Assembly (NCBI GenBank): GCA_018384055.1
Contig: JAHAZL010000032.1
Coordinates: forward strand, 1-24,406
Direction: 5' to 3'
Length of the DNA: 24,406 nt
Source of the DNA: Treponema sp.
GTDB lineage: Bacteria > Spirochaetota > Spirochaetia > Treponematales > Treponemataceae
Part shown: piece by piece, positions 1 to 7,158 of the stretch
How the letters are laid out: each line of letters begins with the position of its first letter
Position numbering within the stretch: position 1 is the first letter of the stretch
The notes under the pieces: generated by a model
Told to the model about the DNA's origin: nothing
Database searches by the model: none
Seen by the model: only the letters and a program-made list of their open reading frames with translations
Program-made: the position numbers and the translations under genes

Positions 1-127
1 TTAATATACCACCAACCAGCTTTTTCGTCAAATCAATAAAAATTATTTGATTCTTACGGAAATCAGATTTTAATTAAACCTAAAAGAAGGGTAAAGAAAT
101 ACATGGCGGCAATATTTTGAAGTTAAT
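1..127. other. AT-rich intergenic stretch, no gene seen
   Basis: No open reading frame of useful length, RNA gene or clear hairpin is visible here. It lies beyond the pckG terminator and could be the upstream region of a gene outside the window. Confidence 0.5.
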
Positions 128-156
128 AAAAAAACCCCGTCGGAAAAACCGGCGGG
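128..156 (-). terminator. Intrinsic terminator of pckG
   Basis: Read on the minus strand, an 8-bp GC-rich stem (CCCGCCGG / CCGACGGG, one C-A mismatch) with a TTTTT loop is followed by a run of seven or more T. It lies about 140 bp past the pckG stop, so the mRNA would carry an unusually long 3' tail that includes the foldback element at 201-298. Confidence 0.85.
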
Positions 157-180
157 AATCATTCAATTTAAGCTATCAAA

Positions 181-318
181 TTACTTTGAAAGTCTAGCTT
201 GTCGCAGCCTGACGGCTGCTGCCGAGTTTCAGATTGTCCGCAGTCCGCGTACATTTTTCCTTTCGGAAAAAACTCTGAAACTCGCAGGTCAAGAAACTTT
301 ACTTAGAAAGTCTAGCTT
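181..318. repeat. Duplicated 3' end of pckG flanking a foldback element
   Basis: Positions 181-200 and 299-318 match at 19 of 20 bases. Each copy encodes the last codons of PckG (Ala-Arg-Leu-Ser-Lys-stop); the single difference is a synonymous Ser codon. The ~98 bp between them is rich in inverted repeats: GCAGCC/GGCTGC (204-209/214-219), CTGCCGAGTTTCAGA pairing with TCTGAAACTCGCAG across 219-233/274-287 with one unpaired base, and TTTTTCC/GGAAAAA (254-260/265-271). This looks like a small foldback insertion that regenerated the end of the target gene. A local duplication plus a structured 3' UTR is the alternative. Confidence 0.6.
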
Positions 319-2161
319 CCAAATCGTCCAAAATAGCTGTGAGTTCCTTTGGAAGGTGTGAACCGAACTTTGGATAGTGGTTTTCGCGGATGTCCTTAAC
401 TTCCTTCTTCCATCCTTCAACATCAACCTTGAGGATTTCTGGGAGAGTCTTCTTGTAGTAGTCTGCGAGACCATCTGTGTTGATGGCACCTTCTTTTGGC
501 ATGAATCCGATTGGTGTTTCAACTGCATTGTCCTTTCCGTCGCAGCGGTCGAAGATCCAGGCGAGAACGCGGCTGTTGTCACCGTATCCTGGCCACATGA
601 ATCCACCAGGGAGTTCAGCATTGTTTTCGTCTTTGCGGAACCAGTTAACGTAGAAGATCTTAGGAAGCTTGTCCTGATCCTTTGCTGCAGCCCCTACGTT
701 TATCCAGTGCTGGAAGTAGTCACCCATGTTGTATCCACAGAATGGGAGGATTGCGAATGGGTCGCGGCGGATCTTACCAACTTCTGCTGCGTTGATTGTA
801 GAAGCTGCTGTGATTTCTGAACCTACGATAGAACCGAGGAATACACCGTGGTTCCATGAGCGTGACTGGTGTACGAGAGGTACTGTTGATGGGCGGCGTC
901 CACCGAAGAGGATTGCAGAAATAGGTACACCCTTTGGATCTTCCCATTCTGGAGCGATACATGGACACTGTCCAGCTGGTGCTGTAAAGCGTGCGTTTGG
1001 ATGTGCCATTTCTTCACCCTTAGGAGCCTTGTCCTTAGGGAATGCTGGGCGTGTGTTGCCCTTCCAGTCAACAAGGTTACCCTTTGCTGGATATCCGATT
1101 CCTTCCCACCAAACATCGCCGTCTTCTGTAAGGGCACAGTTTGTGTAGATTGTATTCTTTTCTGCAGAAACAAGAGCGTTCTTGTTTGATTCTGCTGATG
1201 TACCAGGAGCAACACCGAAGAATCCTGCTTCTGGGTTGATAGCGTAGAGACGACCATCTTCACCGTACTTCATCCAAGCGATATCGTCACCGATTGTTTC
1301 AACCTTCCATCCTGGGATTGTTGGGATGAGCATAGCGAGGTTTGTCTTACCACAAGCTGATGGGAAAGCACCAGTTACATACTTAACCTTTCCTTCTGGG
1401 TTTGTAAGCTTGAGGATGAGCATGTGTTCAGCAAGCCAGCCTTCCTTGCGAGCAAGAACTGTAGCAATGCGGAGTGCGAAACACTTCTTTCCGAGAAGAG
1501 CGTTTCCGCCGTATCCAGAACCGTAAGACCAGATGAGTCCTTCGTCCGGGAACTGTGAGATGTACTTGTTTTCAACGTCTGCACATGGCCAGATTCCGCC
1601 GTCTGTTTCACCGTTGTTAAGTGGCTTACCAACTGAATGGAGACATGGAACGAATTCTGCTTTTGGATCTGCGTTGAAAATGTCGAGAACCTTCTTGCCA
1701 GCGCGTGTCATGATGTCCATGTTGAGAACAACATATTCAGAGTCTGTGATTTCTACACCGTTCTTAGAAATTGGTGATCCGAGTGGACCCATGCAGAATG
1801 GGATAACATACATTGTACGACCGTGCATACAACCCTTGTAAAGTCCCTTCATTGTTGCCTTGAGTTCAACTGGGTCGATCCAGTGGTTTGTTGGACCTGC
1901 ATCTTCTTCCTTAACTGAAGAAATGAATGTGCGAGCTTCAACACGAGCTACGTCAGATGGAAGTGAGCGGAAAAGGAAGCTGTGTGGCTTCTTTGCCAAT
2001 GGAGTTGCAAGACCTGCATCAACACATTTCTGCATCAAGCTGTCGTATTCTTCATTAGATCCGTCAGCAACAACTACGTTGTCTGGTTCACACATAGCAA
2101 CGCATTCTTCTACCCATGCCTTGATTCCTGGGTGTTTAATGTCATTAAGAGTAAGAGACAT
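299..2161 (-). CDS. pckG: Phosphoenolpyruvate carboxykinase (GTP)
   Basis: Interconverts oxaloacetate + GTP and phosphoenolpyruvate + GDP + CO2 in the cytosol. In anaerobes it often runs in the carboxylating direction toward succinate or aspartate as well as in gluconeogenesis. The 620-residue length is usual for the GTP family. The P-loop FPSACGKTN is at about 266-274, with the reactive-loop Cys at 270; GDDIAWMK follows at 291-298, and the FGGRRPSTVP nucleotide-site region is further on. The start chosen is MSLTLND, because AGGAG lies 7 nt upstream; a longer frame to 2245 has no ribosome-binding site and runs into the leader. Codon use is strongly restricted, as expected of a highly expressed gene. 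It is transcribed alone, from a promoter at 2286-2314. Confidence 0.97.
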   Translation of the reverse strand: MSLTLNDIKHPGIKAWVEECVAMCEPDNVVVADGSNEEYDSLMQKCVDAGLATPLAKKPHSFLFRSLPSDVARVEARTFISSVKEEDAGPTNHWIDPVELKATMKGLYKGCMHGRTMYVIPFCMGPLGSPISKNGVEITDSEYVVLNMDIMTRAGKKVLDIFNADPKAEFVPCLHSVGKPLNNGETDGGIWPCADVENKYISQFPDEGLIWSYGSGYGGNALLGKKCFALRIATVLARKEGWLAEHMLILKLTNPEGKVKYVTGAFPSACGKTNLAMLIPTIPGWKVETIGDDIAWMKYGEDGRLYAINPEAGFFGVAPGTSAESNKNALVSAEKNTIYTNCALTEDGDVWWEGIGYPAKGNLVDWKGNTRPAFPKDKAPKGEEMAHPNARFTAPAGQCPCIAPEWEDPKGVPISAILFGGRRPSTVPLVHQSRSWNHGVFLGSIVGSEITAASTINAAEVGKIRRDPFAILPFCGYNMGDYFQHWINVGAAAKDQDKLPKIFYVNWFRKDENNAELPGGFMWPGYGDNSRVLAWIFDRCDGKDNAVETPIGFMPKEGAINTDGLADYYKKTLPEILKVDVEGWKKEVKDIRENHYPKFGSHLPKELTAILDDLEARLSK

Positions 2162-2285
2162 AAATAACTCCTGTGGCTTAAAATCAGTTTTTATGAAACA
2201 TCCTTCATTACAACGTAACCGGCTGTTTTCATAAGGTCTACGCATCAGCTGCAGACTGGCACTGCCTACCGATTTTCACTATCAT

Positions 2286-2314
2286 AATATACAATTTTTG
2301 CTTTAATAATTCAA
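2286..2314 (-). promoter_or_regulatory. pckG promoter
   Basis: On the minus strand TTGAAT (2309-2314) is separated by exactly 17 nt from TATATT (2286-2291), predicting a transcript start near 2279 and a leader of about 118 nt before the pckG Shine-Dalgarno. The leader length leaves room for regulation, but no known riboswitch is recognised. Confidence 0.6.
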
Positions 2315-2341
2315 TAAATGTAAAGAAAATCTGAAATATGT

Positions 2342-2347
2342 TAGAAT
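2342..2347 (+). promoter_or_regulatory. -10 hexamer of the Nudix gene, leaderless arrangement
   Basis: TAGAAT ends 6 nt before the ATG at 2354, so transcription would begin at or next to the start codon. There is no Shine-Dalgarno and no convincing -35 box (TGTAAA at 17 nt spacing is poor). Confidence 0.4.
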
Positions 2348-2353
2348 ACTTGT

Positions 2354-2881
2354 ATGGAAAACAACAGATTCAATTACTGCCCTGATTGCGGCTCAAAGAC
2401 TATTTCTACAGAAATGGACGGAAGAAAATGGAAATGTCCTGAATGCGGATTCACCCTTTACAACAATGTGGCTTCTGCCGTTGGACTTGTAATCATCAAT
2501 TCCAGGGGTGAAATCCTCCTTGAAAAAAGGGCAAAGGAACCTCGCAAAGGTTACCTTGCATTGCCAGGCGGTTTTGTTGACCCTGAAGAATCTCTGGAAG
2601 AAGCAGCCCTCAGGGAATGCCGTGAAGAAATAGGCGGTGAAGTTTCTTCAATGAAATACATCGCATCCTTTCCAAACACATACGAATACAAGAACATTGC
2701 CTACAAAACCTGCGATGTATTTTTCGAGGCACAGCTTTCTCCGGATGTTGAACTTAAATATCAGCAGAGTGAAGTTACAGACATTGTATGGATGCCTTGT
2801 TCCACAGAAAAGGAAATAGAAGCAATTCCACTTGCCTTTGATTCCGCACGGCAAACACTGCTTAAACGAATTTCCTATTGA
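2354..2881 (+). CDS. Nudix hydrolase with N-terminal zinc ribbon
   Basis: A 175-residue hydrolase for nucleoside-diphosphate-linked substrates. Residues 8-31 form a zinc ribbon (CPDC at 9-12, CPEC at 28-31). The Nudix box spans about 72-94 (GGFVDPEE... REcrEEIGG) with the G-x5-E-x7-REUxEExGU spacing intact, so the metal site should be functional. The zinc ribbon resembles that of NADH pyrophosphatase (NudC) relatives, but the NudC SQPWPFPxS signature is not visible, so the substrate is uncertain. The gene is single, divergent from pckG. The -35 box of the next tRNA promoter overlaps its stop codon. The start has no Shine-Dalgarno. Confidence 0.92.
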   Translation: MENNRFNYCPDCGSKTISTEMDGRKWKCPECGFTLYNNVASAVGLVIINSRGEILLEKRAKEPRKGYLALPGGFVDPEESLEEAALRECREEIGGEVSSMKYIASFPNTYEYKNIAYKTCDVFFEAQLSPDVELKYQQSEVTDIVWMPCSTEKEIEAIPLAFDSARQTLLKRISY

Positions 2882-2906
2882 CACTACCGTCGTTAACTGA
2901 TAGATT
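2878..2906 (+). promoter_or_regulatory. Promoter of tRNA-Cys
   Basis: A perfect TTGACA (2878-2883), overlapping the Nudix stop codon, is followed after exactly 17 nt by TAGATT (2901-2906). The predicted start is about 2913, six bases before the mature tRNA. Confidence 0.8.
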
Positions 2907-2918
2907 ATTACCACTCAA

Positions 2919-2990
2919 GGCGTCATACCCAAGTGGTAAGGGACTGGTCTGCAAAACCACTATGCATCGGTTCGATTCCGATTGACGCCT
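2919..2990 (+). tRNA. tRNA-Cys (anticodon GCA)
   Basis: A full 72-nt cloverleaf can be drawn. The acceptor stem pairs GGCGTCA with TGACGCC. The D stem is a short CCC/GGG. The anticodon loop CTGCAAA carries GCA. The T arm is ATCGG-TTCGATT-CCGAT, and the discriminator base is U, as expected for cysteine tRNAs. The outermost anticodon-stem pair is a C-C mismatch. The 3' CCA is not encoded and must be added by a nucleotidyltransferase. Confidence 0.95.
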
Positions 2991-2998
2991 AGCAAAAG

Positions 2999-3030
2999 AG
3001 CCTTCATCAATCGATGAGGGCTTTCTTTTT
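2999..3030 (+). terminator. Terminator after tRNA-Cys
   Basis: AGCCTTCATC and GATGAGGGCT form a 10-bp stem with one G-T pair around a 4-nt loop, followed by TTCTTTTT. Confidence 0.85.
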
Positions 3031-3075
3031 GCCCAACGGCCTTTACGAGCAAAGCTGGAGGCCGATTACATATAA

Positions 3076-3107
3076 GGGACTGCCATTGCGGTAGTCCCAT
3101 TTTTTTT
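3076..3107 (+). terminator. Second terminator downstream of tRNA-Cys
   Basis: GGGACTGCC pairs with GGTAGTCCC (one G-T) around a 5-nt loop, followed by ATTTTTTTT. Between the two terminators, 3037-3064 can form a GGCCTTT/GGAGGCC hairpin of unknown role. Confidence 0.8.
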
Positions 3108-3122
3108 ATTTGCCAATCGTGA

Positions 3123-3128
3123 TATATT
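3123..3128 (+). promoter_or_regulatory. -10 hexamer of the 99-aa membrane protein gene
   Basis: TATATT ends 6 nt before the ATG at 3135, and no Shine-Dalgarno is present. The -35 region would fall in the T tract of the preceding terminator. Confidence 0.35.
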
Positions 3129-3134
3129 TTTACC

Positions 3135-3434
3135 ATGAACATCAATTTAATCGTATGCATTTCGGGTATTCTCATCTGGCTCCTTTCATTCCTCGTAATG
3201 AATTCAAAAATCAACGCACAGAAAAAAAATCTTGCGGCAAAGGGCAAGAACATTCCGAAGGCAGAAACTTCCTTTGGAGCAAGCCTTAGCCTTACAATTC
3301 TTGTGGAACTTCTTCCAATAATCATTCCAATGAAATTCTTTGCTGAGACAGTTGCATGTGTCTGCGGACTTCTTGGTGCCTACATCGTATTGAACGAAAG
3401 ACTCATCAACCTTAAGAAAGCAGACTCAGAATAA
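3135..3434 (+). CDS. Small integral membrane protein, unknown function
   Basis: 99 residues, not recognised. Hydrophobic segments lie at about 4-22, 50-66 and 68-86, separated by a lysine-rich loop (residues 26-42), which suggests two or three membrane helices with a positively charged cytoplasmic loop. It ends 3 bp before the next start codon, so the large exported peptidase/barrel gene is probably cotranscribed and translationally coupled to it. The start lacks a Shine-Dalgarno. The close pairing is the only clue to its job, and the function is unknown. Confidence 0.75.
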   Translation: MNINLIVCISGILIWLLSFLVMNSKINAQKKNLAAKGKNIPKAETSFGASLSLTILVELLPIIIPMKFFAETVACVCGLLGAYIVLNERLINLKKADSE

Positions 3435-3437
3435 AAG

Positions 3438-6335
3438 ATGAAAAGAAAGATTCTGACAGGCGCCATCGTTTTTTTTACAGTACTTGGTTTTGCATTCGGC
3501 AAAGAAAAAATACTCCATGCGGAAACACAATACTTTGACATTATCTTTGATGAATCAACCAGAGAAAGTGCTCAGGAATTATACGGGTGTGCAGATGATG
3601 TTCTTGAAGAGCTCTGCCTTCAGTTCAAAGTTAAACCAAACTTTAAAATTCCCGTTGTCCTAACTTCAAAGACAGAAATTTTCAATGCCTATTTCACAAA
3701 CTACAACTACAACCACATTGTAATATACGATTCCATTCCCCAAGAAAACATGATGGTTTTCAGCAAATCGGTGAAATCTACTTTTACCCATGAACTTACT
3801 CATCTCGTTTCAATAAATTCTAAAAATGGTTTCTGGAGAAACTTCGGGAAAATATTCGGAGACATTTATAACCCCGGATGCTACATAACCATGACATCCT
3901 TTTTTAAGGAAGGTGCTTCTGTCTACCAGGAAAGCAAAAACGGCGAAGGCAGACTGAAGGACGGCTTTTTCCTTCATGACCTCAGGCAGGCAAAATTAAG
4001 CGGAAAGTTTCCCGGATACACAGACTGCTTTGGTGCAAGAACCATCTATCCTTATGGAACAACTTCATATATTTTTGGAAGTGCTTTTACCGAATACATA
4101 ATTGAAAAATACGGCATGGATAAATATGCTGAATTCTGGCACAGGGGAATAAACAGCAACAGGCTGACTTCTACTGCAGTCTTCAAAAAAACATACGGCA
4201 TTTCCATGAAGAAAGAATGGAAGAACTTTTACGATTCCATTGATGTTTCAGGTATTGAAAAGAATCCTGACAGCATAAACGGCATCAGAAAATCAAATTT
4301 AGAAAACAAAAGTCTTCACCTTTATTCAGTTATCGGCAGAAAGGATGACACAGACATTATATGGGACGAAACCACGGAATCCGTTTTCCTAGGAAACAAA
4401 AAACTATTTACTAAGACCGGGCTTGTTTCTGCAAAGGCTTCCCATGACGGCAAATACATCTTTACAACTTATGCAGATCCAAATCATCTTAATCAACAAA
4501 TCAAAGGTTGCTATTTTAATACGGAAAACAACAGCTGGAAAAAACTTGAAGACAACGGAATAAGACAGCTTTGCATTTTCAATAAAGACGGAAAGGAATT
4601 CCTTGCCATCGTTAAAAGTCTGAGCCAGAAGTGTTCTTTGAAAATTGTTCCCATAAACAAGGATAATTCCATTCTCTGTTCCGTTGAATTTCCAAGGAAT
4701 GAAGTTATTTACAGTCTGTGCAGTGATGAAAACGGAAACCTTTTCTTTCTTCTCAAAGATGGCTTGAAGTTCTCCCTTTGCAGAGCAGCCTTCGATGACA
4801 ATCAGATTGAATATGAATGCTTTCATTTTGAAAACATCAGGCCTTCAAATCTTTCAATCGCTACACATAATGCTGGAAAAACAACAGCCCTCTTTACTTA
4901 TGTTGAAGGCAAAAGTTTTCCCCGACTTGCCGTAGCAGAAATAAACGGCAACGAAATGGAATTGAAGCTTCTTCAGAAAGACTTTTCAGGCGGAATTTAT
5001 TCTCCAGTAATGAAGGGTGAAAAGATTCTATATGCAGCAAGGTTCTACACCGAAGGCGCACTTTATGAACTTGATCCAGTAGAATTCCAGAAAACATTCA
5101 ATTCTACCATAATAAATGCAGAAGCCTGGCAGCCCAATCTTGTTTCAGCGGAAACGGAAAGCAATGCATCAGATTTAAATTTCTCTACATACGGGAAATT
5201 CCTCTATCCTAAACAGACTATTGTTCCCCTCTCCGTCCTAAATTCTTATTACATAAGTCCTTCCGTTTATTATACAGATGAAATAGACTGCCTCAGTCAG
5301 CCTTCCTACTCGTACCTTCTTGGAATTACGGTTTTGAGGAGCAATCCTTGGGACACAAAGCATCTTGGCATCACGGCAGGATACAGTCCCGCAAAGAAAG
5401 CCGGCGGAACTGGTATCATCTTCTCCGGAAAATCTTCCAGCGGAAACTTCACTGTAAACAACACCCTTAATTCAATCTTCAACATAGACGGTTTCATGCA
5501 GGCAAACAACAGTTTTGGCTTTTCATGGGAATTTCTTTCAGGAAACATTTCAAGAATTATGCTTTCGGAATCAAATGTTTTCCTTTACGGAAAGGAAGAC
5601 ATGAATGAGGAAACAGCCGGATTTTATCTCCTGGACAAAAATCAACTGAACAAAAAATATCTTTATGACAAAAACATTCTTTCCATTGCATACAGCACCA
5701 TGCGTAAAACCGGGTCAAAAACATGCGAGGCTGCCGGTTTTAAAATCGCGATGAATTTCAAAAATGTTTATGCTACGACTGATGCAAAAAAAGAAGAATC
5801 AATTTTTGACAATATGATTCATTACGAAAATGACAGGATTCAGTTTGCTCAGCTTTATCCTTCTTTGGAAATTTCTATTCCTGGGTTGCTTCCTTTTGAC
5901 TGCAAAGGGCCTTTTATCTATAACCTTCCCCTTTATGTTTTTGGAACACTTTTCCAGTTCAACGATTCCTTCGCTTGCCTAGGCGCAGAAGCAACCCTCT
6001 TTTCATGGGAAGTTCAGAAAGGATTCGGTGTGGTTCCGCTTTATCTTGGAACACTTACATTAAAAACCTTCTATCAGGAAGAATATACTACGGGCCTCAA
6101 CAGGAACATGGAAATCCGCTACATGAAGGAAGATTTGGATAATTTTGAATTCATGGGTAAAAATAAATATGCCGGAGGAAGCCTTGTTTTTATTCTTGGA
6201 GGAAACACTGGAGCCCTGGCAGACAAAAACATCAATGTCTCCGTTACCTGCAAAGGCGTGTATTGTCTTGAAGGCAGCCATAAGGGAGAAACAAAATTCC
6301 TAATGACCTCCGCCCTCAATTTTCCTTTGTTCTAG
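3438..6335 (+). CDS. Exported gluzincin-like metallopeptidase with predicted C-terminal outer-membrane barrel
   Basis: 965 residues. A signal peptide is seen at about 1-28. The motif HELTH at 118-122, with a downstream FFKEGAS (Glu158), fits a zinc peptidase of the MA/gluzincin type. The middle (roughly 290-580) has short repeated beta-strand blocks resembling a TolB-like or WD40-like propeller. The last ~350 residues alternate aromatic, glycine and polar residues like a beta-barrel and end in Phe (NFPLF), the usual outer-membrane insertion signal. I infer a cell-envelope protein with a periplasmic or surface peptidase anchored by its barrel. The family is not named with certainty. It is probably coupled to the 99-aa membrane protein just upstream. 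Its stop lies 2 bp from the convergent PAP2 gene, with no terminator between. Confidence 0.8.
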   Translation: MKRKILTGAIVFFTVLGFAFGKEKILHAETQYFDIIFDESTRESAQELYGCADDVLEELCLQFKVKPNFKIPVVLTSKTEIFNAYFTNYNYNHIVIYDSIPQENMMVFSKSVKSTFTHELTHLVSINSKNGFWRNFGKIFGDIYNPGCYITMTSFFKEGASVYQESKNGEGRLKDGFFLHDLRQAKLSGKFPGYTDCFGARTIYPYGTTSYIFGSAFTEYIIEKYGMDKYAEFWHRGINSNRLTSTAVFKKTYGISMKKEWKNFYDSIDVSGIEKNPDSINGIRKSNLENKSLHLYSVIGRKDDTDIIWDETTESVFLGNKKLFTKTGLVSAKASHDGKYIFTTYADPNHLNQQIKGCYFNTENNSWKKLEDNGIRQLCIFNKDGKEFLAIVKSLSQKCSLKIVPINKDNSILCSVEFPRNEVIYSLCSDENGNLFFLLKDGLKFSLCRAAFDDNQIEYECFHFENIRPSNLSIATHNAGKTTALFTYVEGKSFPRLAVAEINGNEMELKLLQKDFSGGIYSPVMKGEKILYAARFYTEGALYELDPVEFQKTFNSTIINAEAWQPNLVSAETESNASDLNFSTYGKFLYPKQTIVPLSVLNSYYISPSVYYTDEIDCLSQPSYSYLLGITVLRSNPWDTKHLGITAGYSPAKKAGGTGIIFSGKSSSGNFTVNNTLNSIFNIDGFMQANNSFGFSWEFLSGNISRIMLSESNVFLYGKEDMNEETAGFYLLDKNQLNKKYLYDKNILSIAYSTMRKTGSKTCEAAGFKIAMNFKNVYATTDAKKEESIFDNMIHYENDRIQFAQLYPSLEISIPGLLPFDCKGPFIYNLPLYVFGTLFQFNDSFACLGAEATLFSWEVQKGFGVVPLYLGTLTLKTFYQEEYTTGLNRNMEIRYMKEDLDNFEFMGKNKYAGGSLVFILGGNTGALADKNINVSVTCKGVYCLEGSHKGETKFLMTSALNFPLF

Positions 6336-6337
6336 CA

Positions 6338-7048
6338 TTAGTTGGTGAGAATTTTTCTGTTTGCAACCGACACAATGGAAGCAACAGCAAAGCCTATAAA
6401 TGCCCCTGTAAGAACGTCTGTCGGGAAATGATTTCCACTTAAGATTCTCAAAACCATTGTAAGAATTCCAATTACCAAAACTGCTGCCATGAGGATTTTT
6501 TTTGAAGCAGGCTTCATTGGACTGTCCTTGAGCCACCAGAACAAAAAAGCACCTGCAAGGAAAACAACGGAAGAATGACCGCTTGGCCATGAACTGATGA
6601 AGTCTCCTTCCGCAATGTCCTTCAGGCTAGGATTTGGAAAATACATGTACGGACGAATTCTGCCGCCAACAGTTTTTAGAATTCTGTATACACCAAAAGT
6701 ATATGCCCAGGATTCTACGTAGACGATGAAGTCAAAGACAACAGCCTTTAAGCAAGCTCTTTTTTTAATGGCTTCAATACCTGGAATCAAAAAGCAGACG
6801 GTGCATACAATCAAGTGGGCAAAAATGAAGGCAAGGGTTCCAGCATTGTCGACTGCTTTGTTGTATGGATGGGCAAAAGCTGCATCCAGCGAATTTACAT
6901 TTTCTATTCTATATATTTCCCCATTCCATTCAGGGATGATTCTTTTCTCACGGAGCACGATGGAAAGCCCCAAAATTGCAAAGCCCAGAACCATAACGAA
7001 GGAAAACTGCATCAGTTTTTTTCTTGAGATTGATTCAATGTTATTCAT
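6338..7048 (-). CDS. PAP2 superfamily membrane phosphatase
   Basis: 236 residues with five to six membrane helices. The three acid-phosphatase motifs are intact: KTVGGRIRP (125-133), PSGH (155-158) and R201 with SGNHFPTD (His207, Asp211). Members dephosphorylate lipid phosphates such as undecaprenyl pyrophosphate, phosphatidate or lipid A; the substrate cannot be decided here. The gene converges on the large exported peptidase gene. A TAAAAT hexamer ends 7 nt before its ATG and no clear Shine-Dalgarno is seen, so it may be leaderless. Confidence 0.92.
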   Translation of the reverse strand: MNNIESISRKKLMQFSFVMVLGFAILGLSIVLREKRIIPEWNGEIYRIENVNSLDAAFAHPYNKAVDNAGTLAFIFAHLIVCTVCFLIPGIEAIKKRACLKAVVFDFIVYVESWAYTFGVYRILKTVGGRIRPYMYFPNPSLKDIAEGDFISSWPSGHSSVVFLAGAFLFWWLKDSPMKPASKKILMAAVLVIGILTMVLRILSGNHFPTDVLTGAFIGFAVASIVSVANRKILTN

Positions 7049-7055
7049 GGCTTCA

Positions 7056-7085
7056 ATTTTAATGCAGATTTAATGAAATAATCAA
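7056..7085 (-). promoter_or_regulatory. Possible PAP2 gene promoter
   Basis: On the minus strand a TTGATT hexamer, an 18-nt spacer and TAAAAT precede the ATG, with 7 nt between the -10 hexamer and the start codon. This is a weak call because the -35 match is only partial. Confidence 0.3.
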
Positions 7086-7158
7086 ACTCTAATGCCAAAC
7101 TTCCATAAGCTAAAAAAAAACTATAAAATTAGGATACAATTTACCCCGGAGTCATTTA

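Noticed and set aside
201..298. Integron attC site in the pckG element
   Set aside because: The expected GTTRRRY/RYYYAAC core sites are not seen at its ends.
726..1148. Plus-strand frames inside pckG, and similar opposite-strand frames in ftsH and other genes
   Set aside because: They are shadows produced by the strong codon bias of the real genes. They have no ribosome sites and no family resemblance.
2162..2245. Longer pckG frame starting at 2245
   Set aside because: The residues do not match the family, and AGGAG precedes the ATG at 2161.
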